A stretch of DNA of 37,741 bases from Ruminococcus sp. UBA7158 (GTDB lineage Bacteria > Bacillota > Clostridia > Oscillospirales > Ruminococcaceae). Where the stretch lies: the NCBI GenBank assembly GCA_002491605.1, contig DKWG01000028.1, positions 1 to 37,741 of the forward strand. The letters are read 5' to 3'. Below the pieces are notes generated by a model, which saw only the letters and a program-made list of their open reading frames with translations, searched no databases and was not told the origin of the DNA. Made by a program: the position numbers and the translations under genes. Of the stretch, positions 31,600-37,741 are shown in pieces. Every line of letters starts with the position of its first letter. The stretch's first letter is position 1.

Positions 31600-31617
31600 G
31601 ACTTTGTTCACTTACTA

Positions 31618-31646
31618 TTGAAAAATCGAAACAAATGATGTATAAT
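31618..31646 (+). promoter_or_regulatory. Promoter of the lipid operon
   Basis: TTGAAA (31618-31623), 17 bases, TATAAT (31641-31646), divergent from the copper operon promoter. Confidence 0.8.
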
Positions 31647-31718
31647 GTCATATTAATACTAAGCTACAATCTGATTGCAAATAAATATATTTAATTGACC
31701 AAGGAGATTATCTACCGT

Positions 31719-32396
31719 ATGAGTACCTGTGTTGACTATAAAAATTTCAAGCTATCCAAGCTTTTCACAAAGGAATACAGACATCTTCTTTTACTTTTAT
31801 ACGTTCCTTTGCACATCCTTTTATTTATAATAGTCGAGGGAATATATGACCCCGAAAGAGCGCACGTCATGTACTCGCCTTTAGACGATATAATTCCGTT
31901 TGTCGAGGCATTTATCATTCCGTATATTCTTTGGTATGCCTACTTAGTAGGAGTCGGAATCTACCTGATGTTTTGCGACGTCGCCTGTTTTAAAAGAATG
32001 ATGTATTTTATCATACTCACATTCTTCACATCAGTATTGATCTACATATTTTTGCCCACGATACAGCCACTCAGACCTGATGTTTTCCCGAGGGACAATG
32101 TCTTTACACGCATGATCGGACTTATATACTCTATAGACCCTCCTAATAACGTTTGCCCGTCGCTCCACGTTGTCGGCTCGTTCGCAGCCTTCTTCGGTGT
32201 TCTTGATTCAAAGCGTTTTTCAAAGCTGTATAAAATACTCGGGGCAGTCTTGTGCTTATCGATTGTTGCATCAACAGTGTTTATCAAGCAGCATTCGGTT
32301 TTAGATATTCTCGGCGGTCTTATCATGACAGGCGTCGGAGTATTAGCAGTATACGTCCTGCCCAAGCTGATAAAAAGAAAGAAAGGATCTGATTAA
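31719..32396 (+). CDS. PAP2-type membrane lipid phosphatase
   Basis: A 225-residue protein with about six membrane helices. The PAP2 signatures are CPSLHVVGS (motif 2) and KQHSVLDILGG (motif 3), a form close to the inositol-phosphorylceramide-synthase-like branch. The family dephosphorylates phosphatidate or isoprenyl phosphates, or transfers lipid headgroups. The ATG at 31719 with AAGGAG 12 bases upstream is preferred over the TTG at 31695. It ends one base before plsY and leads the operon plsY-glycosyltransferase. A product of diacylglycerol for the glycosyltransferase is the likely role. Confidence 0.88.
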   Translation: MSTCVDYKNFKLSKLFTKEYRHLLLLLYVPLHILLFIIVEGIYDPERAHVMYSPLDDIIPFVEAFIIPYILWYAYLVGVGIYLMFCDVACFKRMMYFIILTFFTSVLIYIFLPTIQPLRPDVFPRDNVFTRMIGLIYSIDPPNNVCPSLHVVGSFAAFFGVLDSKRFSKLYKILGAVLCLSIVASTVFIKQHSVLDILGGLIMTGVGVLAVYVLPKLIKRKKGSD

Positions 32397-33023
32397 ATGG
32401 TTAGAATCGTAATATATGCTCTGTTGGGCTACGTCTCGGGAAGCGTTTTATACGCTCGCTTCTGGGCAAAAATTCTCAAAAAAGAGGACATAACCTTAAA
32501 GTCAGGCGACCGCAACCCCGGAACAACAAACGCTTTTAAGTACGGTGGGTTCTTATGCGGCTTCTTAACTCTTGTCTGCGATATTTTGAAGGGCTTCATC
32601 CCCGTTAAGCTGTATTTAATGGGTGGAGACGGGTTTGCAATATTCGACTGGAGATTTGCATTGGTTTTATGCGCTCCCGTAGTCGGTCATGTATTTCCTG
32701 TATTCTACAATTTCAGCGGCGGAAAAGGAATAGCGGCGACCTTCGGTGTGCTTTTGGGGCTTTTGCCCGTCTTTGAGCCGGTATTTATCATGGCTTTGTC
32801 GTTTATATTCTTCTCGCTGATATTAAAGATTTCTCCGCATTTTTACAGAACCATTGTTTCATACATAGCAGCACTGTTAGCTTTGGGGGTCTTCGGCGCA
32901 AATAAGGACTTAGCGTCTGTCGCCATAGGCTTTTCCATAATATCAATCGCCGTCGGCTACAGACTTTATAAGAGTCCTGAGGAAAGGAAGAAAGTGAGGA
33001 TCAATCTTTTATGGATGCGCTGA
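32397..33023 (+). CDS. plsY: Acyl-phosphate glycerol-3-phosphate acyltransferase
   Basis: A 208-residue, five-helix membrane enzyme. The conserved PlsY segments are GSVLYARF, SGDRNPGTTNAFKYGG and GHVFPVFYNFSGGKGIAAT. It transfers an acyl group from acyl phosphate to glycerol-3-phosphate, the first step of phospholipid synthesis. It has GNPG-type variation (DRNPGTTN instead of GxGNxGATN). The ATG follows the PAP2 stop directly. A second plsY elsewhere in the genome would be usual; this copy may serve glycolipid production. Confidence 0.95.
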   Translation: MVRIVIYALLGYVSGSVLYARFWAKILKKEDITLKSGDRNPGTTNAFKYGGFLCGFLTLVCDILKGFIPVKLYLMGGDGFAIFDWRFALVLCAPVVGHVFPVFYNFSGGKGIAATFGVLLGLLPVFEPVFIMALSFIFFSLILKISPHFYRTIVSYIAALLALGVFGANKDLASVAIGFSIISIAVGYRLYKSPEERKKVRINLLWMR

Positions 33024-34177
33024 TTTTGTCAGTCGGAACAGGCGGAGGACACAACGCCGCAGGCATGGCTGTTAAAGAAGAGCTTATCCGGCGCGGTCAC
33101 AACGCCGTTATGATAAACCCATATAATTTAAAAAGTGAAAAAGTCGCAAAGGAAATTGACAATACATATATAAAGCTGGTTCAAAAGGCGCCGAAGATGT
33201 TCGGTGTGGTTTACGGTTTGGGAAGCGCATATTCAAAGCTGCCGTTCCGCTCTCCAATCTATTTTGTCAACAGAAGAATGGCGCTTATACTTAAAGACTA
33301 TTTAGACGCTCATCACTATGACGTAATAATCATGCCGCACCTCTTTCCTGCCGAGATTATAACCAATCTTAAGAATATGAACGTCGACATACCGAAAACA
33401 GTATTCGTTGCGACCGATTACGCCTGCACTCCGTTTACAGGCGAGACTGACTGCGACGCATACATACTTCCCTCAGAGAAGCTCAAGGATGAGTTTTTAA
33501 GCAACGGAATAGACGGAGACAAGGCATACAGCTTCGGCATACCTTCAAATGCCGGTTGCCGTTCAAATATGACGAAAAAGGAAGCTGCCGAGCGTCTCGG
33601 ACTTGACCCGAGCTTTAAGTACATCCTGGTCGCAGGCGGAAGCATGGGCTCGGGAAAGCTCACAAGAGTTATAAAGTATCTTTATAACTGGAGCGTTGCG
33701 AAGAAGAATACCAAAATCATAGCCATATGCGGCACTAACGACAAGCTGTTTGAAAAGCTCTACACTGAGTACGGCGACAACATCATACTCCTGCGCCGCA
33801 CCGACAGAATGGCGGAATATATGAAGGCGTGCGACGTTTTTCTGACCAAGCCGGGCGGTCTTTCAACGACAGAAGCCGCTGCTGCCGGAATCCCCATTGT
33901 ACACATAACGCCTATTCCGGGATGTGAAAGCAAAAATATGCGGTATTTCGGTCAGGAGGGCATGAGCGTTTCCGCCAAGACACGCAAAAAAAGTCTTGTC
34001 GGAGCTATGGAGTACTTAGAGGATTCCTGCAACCGTCTTGAAATGATTCAAAGACAGCATGAGGGCGTTAATTCAAATGCCGCCTCTGACATCTGCGACC
34101 TCTGCGAGGCCTTGGCAAATTGCGACAGCGATGAATACTCAGCAGAACAAAAAGAACCGCTTATGAGCGGTGTTTAG
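33011..34177 (+). CDS. MGDG synthase-type diacylglycerol glycosyltransferase
   Basis: A 388-residue GT28/MGDG-synthase-family enzyme related to UgtP. The N-terminal acceptor domain starts SVGTGGGHNAAGMAVKEEL; the C-terminal nucleotide-sugar domain has VAGGSMGSGK and KPGGLSTTEAAAAGIP. Members add glucose or galactose to diacylglycerol, giving membrane glycolipids and anchors for lipoteichoic acid. It overlaps plsY by 13 bases, so the operon couples diacylglycerol supply to its glycosylation. The sugar donor is unknown. Confidence 0.92.
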   Translation: MDALILSVGTGGGHNAAGMAVKEELIRRGHNAVMINPYNLKSEKVAKEIDNTYIKLVQKAPKMFGVVYGLGSAYSKLPFRSPIYFVNRRMALILKDYLDAHHYDVIIMPHLFPAEIITNLKNMNVDIPKTVFVATDYACTPFTGETDCDAYILPSEKLKDEFLSNGIDGDKAYSFGIPSNAGCRSNMTKKEAAERLGLDPSFKYILVAGGSMGSGKLTRVIKYLYNWSVAKKNTKIIAICGTNDKLFEKLYTEYGDNIILLRRTDRMAEYMKACDVFLTKPGGLSTTEAAAAGIPIVHITPIPGCESKNMRYFGQEGMSVSAKTRKKSLVGAMEYLEDSCNRLEMIQRQHEGVNSNAASDICDLCEALANCDSDEYSAEQKEPLMSGV

Positions 34178-34194
34178 GGAAAGGACATATTTTT

Positions 34195-35238
34195 ATGACA
34201 CTTGAAAGAGAATATGCACAGTTTGCAGTAAAAAAATCCTGCGAGCTTTTAGGAATCGACAGTCCCACAGGCTTTACCGATAAGGCGGCTGAATGGGTGA
34301 AAAACGAATTTATGAGCCTTGGCTTCAAGGCTGAAATCACAAACAAGGGCGGCGTTATTATTGACCTTGGTGGAAGGGACGACAATGATGCGCTTATGCT
34401 CGCCGCTCACACCGATACGTTGGGCGGTATGGTAGCTGAAATTAAAGGCTCGGGCAGGCTTAGGCTGACACCCTTGGGCGGAATGATGGCTCAAAACGGC
34501 GAGACGGAAAACGTCAGGATTTATACAAGAAGCGGCAAGGTATACGAGGGCACGCTTCAGCTCGCAAACGCAAGCGTTCATGTCAACGGCAACTACGGCT
34601 CGTCTGCAAGGAGCTTCGACACCACAGAGGTCGTAATAGATGAAGATGTAAGCTCGGCTTCCGATACAAAGGCTTTAGGCATCGAAGTCGGCGACATCGT
34701 TTGCTTCGACCCAAGAACCAAGGTTACCGAGTCCGGATATATTAAGTCGAGATTTTTAGACGACAAGCTTTCAGTAGGAATCCTTTTAGGCTTCGCAAAG
34801 TATCTTAAGGACAGTAGTGCTAAGCTTTCAAGACACGTTTATATCCATGTGACAGTTTATGAAGAGGTCGGACACGGCGGAGCAGGCTCTGTGCCGAGCG
34901 GTGTAACCGAAGCGATAAGCGTCGACATGGGCTGTGTCGGCGACGGCTTAAGCTGCACAGAGCGTCAATGCTCAATCTGCTGCAAGGACTCAGGCGGACC
35001 GTATAGCTACACTGTAGTGGGCAAGCTCATAGAAGCTGCCAAAAAGGAAGAAGCAGATTACGCTGTCGACGTTTATCCTCACTACGGCTCAGACGTTGAA
35101 GCCACACTCAGCGCAGGAAACGATATAAGACACGGGCTTATAGGCTCCGGCGTTTATGCAAGCCACGGCTACGAACGCAGTCATATCGACGGGGTTTATG
35201 CAACACTAAAGGTTTTGAAGGGTTATTTAAATGTCTGA
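34195..35238 (+). CDS. M42-family aminopeptidase
   Basis: A 347-residue M42 metallopeptidase (glutamyl aminopeptidase/endoglucanase-M type). Metal ligands are in AAHTDTLGG, FLDDKLS, EEVGHGG (Glu pair), SVDMG and ASHGYERSH. Such enzymes form large cytoplasmic complexes that trim peptides. A ribosome binding site AAAGGA precedes the ATG by about eight bases. It follows the lipid genes by 17 bases and is likely cotranscribed, although the functions are unrelated. Confidence 0.93.
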   Translation: MTLEREYAQFAVKKSCELLGIDSPTGFTDKAAEWVKNEFMSLGFKAEITNKGGVIIDLGGRDDNDALMLAAHTDTLGGMVAEIKGSGRLRLTPLGGMMAQNGETENVRIYTRSGKVYEGTLQLANASVHVNGNYGSSARSFDTTEVVIDEDVSSASDTKALGIEVGDIVCFDPRTKVTESGYIKSRFLDDKLSVGILLGFAKYLKDSSAKLSRHVYIHVTVYEEVGHGGAGSVPSGVTEAISVDMGCVGDGLSCTERQCSICCKDSGGPYSYTVVGKLIEAAKKEEADYAVDVYPHYGSDVEATLSAGNDIRHGLIGSGVYASHGYERSHIDGVYATLKVLKGYLNV

Positions 35239-35680
35239 AATAATTATAAGGCGTGCTAAGCCTGACGATTGGCAGGAATTTTTGAAGATGTCCAAGGAGT
35301 TTTACTCCTCCCCTGCTGTTCTCAATGATATCGACGAAGGCTACCACAAAAACGCCTTCGACGAAGCCATGCGCAGCGACGACTATCTTGTTTTGTATAT
35401 TTTTGACGCTGACGGCGAAGCAGCAGGATTCTCTATGCTCAATAAGATGTTTTCCCATGAAACCGGCGGACTTATCGTTTGGATTGAGGAGCTGTATGTC
35501 AGGGAGAAGTTCCGAGGTCACGGCTTAGGCTCAAGGCTTTTAGAATTCGTTGAGCAGACACATCCTGCGATGAGATACCGTTTGGAAACCGAGCCGGAAA
35601 ATGAGCGTGCCAATAAGCTTTATAAGCGACATGGATATCAAAGCCTCGGATACACACAGCTGTTTAAGGATATGGACTGA
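35231..35680 (+). CDS. GNAT-family N-acetyltransferase
   Basis: A 149-residue acetyltransferase with the acetyl-CoA motif VREKFRGHGLGSRLL and the late ETEPENERANKLYKRHGY. The substrate is unknown. The start overlaps the M42 gene by eight bases. Confidence 0.93.
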   Translation: MSEIIIRRAKPDDWQEFLKMSKEFYSSPAVLNDIDEGYHKNAFDEAMRSDDYLVLYIFDADGEAAGFSMLNKMFSHETGGLIVWIEELYVREKFRGHGLGSRLLEFVEQTHPAMRYRLETEPENERANKLYKRHGYQSLGYTQLFKDMD

Positions 35681-35698
35681 TTAAAAACTAACTAACAT

Positions 35699-35744
35699 AA
35701 AAAATGAGTTTTTGATACATAATGTGTCAGAAACTCATTTTTTG
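35699..35744 (+). terminator. Terminator of the lipid/peptidase operon
   Basis: AAAAATGAGTTT pairs with AAACTCATTTTT, with the inner stem TGA-ACA / TGT-TCA, then T-rich. Confidence 0.88.
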
Positions 35745-35775
35745 ATGTAAAAATATGCTCATCAGAAAGCTAAAA

Positions 35776-35822
35776 TCGGACGAAAGCCCGAGTGTTATAC
35801 AAACTCAGCCTTTCGTCCGACA
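35776..35822 (-). terminator. Terminator of rpsB-tsf
   Basis: TCGGACGAAAG (35776-35786) / CTTTCGTCCGA (35810-35820), with an inner GAGT/ACTC pair; the minus strand then runs into ATTTTAGC. Confidence 0.88.
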
Positions 35823-35837
35823 AAATCTCATGAATAA

Positions 35838-36749
35838 TTACTTGATCATGGAAGCAACTTCATCAGCGAAGTTGTCCTCTCTCTTAGCGATACCCTCGCC
35901 TCTTTCGTAGCGAACGTAATCAGCAATCTTGATAGAGCCGCCAAGCTCCTTAGCGCAGTGCTCAACATACTTGCCGACTGTGAATGAGCCGTCCTTGACG
36001 AATTCCTGGTCAACCAAGCAGTTTTCGGTGTAGTACTTGCCGATCTTGCCTTCTGCAATCTTGGAAAGAACAGCCTCAGGCTTGTTAGCCATCTTGGGAT
36101 CCTCAGCCATCTGAGCCATGATGATCTTCTTCTCGCCGTCCAAAATCTCAGCAGGAACCTTGGTTCTGTCGAGGTATGAAGGATTCATAGCTGCTATCTG
36201 CAAAGCAACATCCTTGCCGGCAGCATAAGACTTCTCGCCCAAATCAGTGTCGAGCTTAACTAAAACACCGATTCTGCCGTTGCCGTGAACGTAGGAAACC
36301 AAGTCACCCTCAAGACGGGTGAATCTTCTGATCTGGATATTTTCTCTGATCTGAAGGAATACTTCCTGAAGCTCTTCCTCAACAGTCTTTTCAGAACCGT
36401 ATGCCTTAGCAGCCTTCAAAGCGTCAACATCGGCAGGGTTAGCTTCAATGATGGTCTTAGCAACCATGTCAACAAAGTTCTTGAACTGCTCTGTATTTGC
36501 AACGAAGTCAGTCTCTGAGTTAACCTCAACTACAACGCCGACATTTCCCTCAACCAATGCAGCAACAAGACCCTCAGCGGCAACTCTTCCTGCCTTCTTA
36601 GCCTGGGTAGCAAGACCCTTTTCTCTTAAAATAACTATTGCCTTCTCAAAATCGCCCTCAGCCTCAACCAAAGCCTTCTTGCAATCCATCATACCAACGC
36701 CTGTTCTCTCGCGAAGAGCAGCAACGTCCTTAGCAGTTATATTAGCCAT
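35838..36749 (-). CDS. tsf: Translation elongation factor Ts
   Basis: A 303-residue EF-Ts that recycles EF-Tu by releasing GDP. The N-terminal UBA-like domain has ITAKDVAALRERTGVGMMDCKKAL, followed by the core with SETDFVANT. The ATG at 36749 with AAAGGA ten bases upstream gives the usual MANITAK start, rather than the ATG at 36785. It follows rpsB on the same strand, the normal order. Confidence 0.97.
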   Translation of the reverse strand: MANITAKDVAALRERTGVGMMDCKKALVEAEGDFEKAIVILREKGLATQAKKAGRVAAEGLVAALVEGNVGVVVEVNSETDFVANTEQFKNFVDMVAKTIIEANPADVDALKAAKAYGSEKTVEEELQEVFLQIRENIQIRRFTRLEGDLVSYVHGNGRIGVLVKLDTDLGEKSYAAGKDVALQIAAMNPSYLDRTKVPAEILDGEKKIIMAQMAEDPKMANKPEAVLSKIAEGKIGKYYTENCLVDQEFVKDGSFTVGKYVEHCAKELGGSIKIADYVRYERGEGIAKREDNFADEVASMIK

Positions 36750-36787
36750 AATATTTAATTTCCTTTCTCTATTCTTATTATTCAAGT

Positions 36788-36814
36788 GTGGGCAGGTTTA
36801 TTCAGCCTGCCCAT
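36788..36814. other. Hairpin between rpsB and tsf
   Basis: GGGCAGG / CCTGCCC (about 36790-36812) forms a 7-bp stem in the 81-base gap. No T-run follows on the minus strand, so it may adjust the ratio of the two products or protect the rpsB message. Confidence 0.5.
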
Positions 36815-36830
36815 CTTAGTTTTTTTATAA

Positions 36831-37565
36831 TTACTCTTCGGTAGCTTCTGCCTCAGCAGGTGCTTCTTCAACTGCTTCGGTCTCGCCCTGTCTGCCTTCG
36901 ATGATAGCGTCTGCCATTGCGCCCGAGATGAGCTTAACTGCTCTTATAGCGTCGTCGTTACCGGGGATAACATAATCGACTTCATCGGGGTCACAGTTTG
37001 TATCGACAATTGCAACAATCGGGATACCGAGCTTCTTAGCTTCGGAAACTGCAATCTTTTCTCTCTTGGGGTCAACAATAAACAAAGCTGCGGGAAGCTT
37101 CTGCATATTCTTGATACCGCCCAGATACTTTTCGAGCTTCTCGATTTCAAGAGTGAGCTGAGCTACTTCCTTCTTAGGGAGAAGGTCAAAGGTTCCGTCC
37201 TCAGCCATCTTGTGGAGCTGCTCCAAACGTGCAACTCTTGTCTGGATGGTCTTGAAGTTTGTCATCATACCGCCGAGCCATCTTGCGTTTACATAGTGCG
37301 CATTTGCTCTTAAAGCTTCTTCTCTGACAGAATCGCCTGCCTGCTTCTTAGTGCCGACAAACAAAACCTCGCCGCCGTTTGCAGATATGTCTCTGATGAA
37401 CATATAAGCTTCGTCGAGCTTCTTAACTGTCTTCTGAAGGTCGATGATGTAAATGCCGTTTCTTTCTGTGAAGATGTAGGGAGCCATCTTCGGGTTCCAT
37501 CTTCTTGTCTGGTGACCGAAATGTACACCGGCTTCAAGAAGCTGCTTCATTGATACTACTGCCAT
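36831..37565 (-). CDS. rpsB: 30S ribosomal protein S2
   Basis: A 244-residue S2 with the conserved start MKQLLEAGVHFGHQTRRWNPKM and the DPKREKIAVSEAKKLGIPIVAIVDTNCDP segment. The C-terminal tail is Glu/Ala-rich (EAPAEAEATEE). AGGAGG precedes the ATG. It is expressed with tsf from a promoter at 37683-37711 with a structured leader. Confidence 0.98.
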   Translation of the reverse strand: MAVVSMKQLLEAGVHFGHQTRRWNPKMAPYIFTERNGIYIIDLQKTVKKLDEAYMFIRDISANGGEVLFVGTKKQAGDSVREEALRANAHYVNARWLGGMMTNFKTIQTRVARLEQLHKMAEDGTFDLLPKKEVAQLTLEIEKLEKYLGGIKNMQKLPAALFIVDPKREKIAVSEAKKLGIPIVAIVDTNCDPDEVDYVIPGNDDAIRAVKLISGAMADAIIEGRQGETEAVEEAPAEAEATEE

Positions 37566-37682
37566 TGTAGTAACCTCCTATGGTTTTTATATTTTTTACT
37601 AACCCTCCGCACAAGTTAACTTACCTTCACCCTTGAATCAAAGGGAACCACGGTAAAACCCATGCGTGCGAATTGCGGTAAT
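37566..37682 (-). promoter_or_regulatory. Structured leader of rpsB
   Basis: About 115 bases. Nested complementarity on the minus strand: GCAC with GTGC outside, TTTTACC with GGTAAG inside it, and CCCTT-TGATTC-AAGGG at the centre. This fits an autoregulatory S2 binding structure, which is common for ribosomal protein operons. Confidence 0.55.
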
Positions 37683-37711
37683 ATTATAGCATCTGCATAT
37701 AAAAATTGCAA
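37683..37711 (-). promoter_or_regulatory. Promoter of rpsB-tsf
   Basis: On the minus strand TTGCAA (37706-37711), 17 bases, TATAAT (37683-37688). Confidence 0.8.
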
Positions 37712-37741
37712 GTACTTTTGGGACATTTTTTAAAAAATTAT

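Overview
The window looks like a chromosomal segment from a spore-forming gut Firmicute of the class Clostridia, probably Oscillospirales/Ruminococcus-like. The evidence is an alpha/beta-type small acid-soluble spore protein, strong AGGAGG-type ribosome binding sites, TTGACA-17-TATAAT promoters, CCA-encoding tRNA genes with U-tract terminators, and gut-polysaccharide enzymes. The lineage is inference from gene content; no 16S gene is present.

Layout. (1) 1-1000: two tRNA-Gln genes (TTG, CTG) and a small membrane protein. (2) 1017-3669, minus strand: an Mrp/Nbp35-type Fe-S carrier ATPase behind a VanY-like carboxypeptidase, then a spore protein. (3) 3939-9998, minus strand: a carbohydrate locus with an MFS transporter, a cytoplasmic GH43-like enzyme, its lipoprotein paralogue and a CE2-like acetyl esterase. 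A frameshifted membrane gene lies behind it, and an L-fucose/L-arabinose isomerase-family gene with a near-consensus promoter lies on the plus strand (11133-12617). (4) 12774-15780: engB overlapping the end of lon. (5) 16014-19790: tRNA-Arg, an unusual hairpin-array element, a TrpXYZ-like ABC operon and tRNA-Lys. (6) 20027-25707: a two-component system whose two genes are separated by 111-bp tandem repeats, then an XRE regulator carrying about ten 26-residue repeats, and an unrecognised 88-residue protein. (7) 25921-27894: a GH127-like beta-L-arabinofuranosidase lipoprotein, divergent from a small membrane-anchored ORF pair. (8) 28688-31548: csoR-copA with a copZ reading frame nested in frame inside copA. 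(9) 31719-35680: a membrane-lipid operon (PAP2-type phosphatase, PlsY, MGDG-type glycosyltransferase) running into an M42 peptidase and a GNAT acetyltransferase. (10) 35838-37741: rpsB-tsf with a structured leader.

How the parts work together. GH43-like, CE2, GH127 and isomerase-family genes together suggest use of acetylated, arabinose-containing plant polysaccharide, partly cleaved at the cell surface by lipoproteins and finished inside the cell. No dedicated regulator gene sits in the sugar locus, but several near-perfect palindromes and direct repeats lie at its promoters. The copper operon has a complete repressor, operator, pump and chaperone logic. The lipid operon combines phosphatidate synthesis with glycolipid formation.

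No phage, plasmid, CRISPR array or intact transposon was seen. The most unusual items are the TGAAATA-spaced hairpin array after tRNA-Arg, the tandem repeats between the response regulator and kinase, the XRE-repeat protein with a diverged duplicate upstream block, the nested copZ, and a palindrome that fills the lon promoter spacer.
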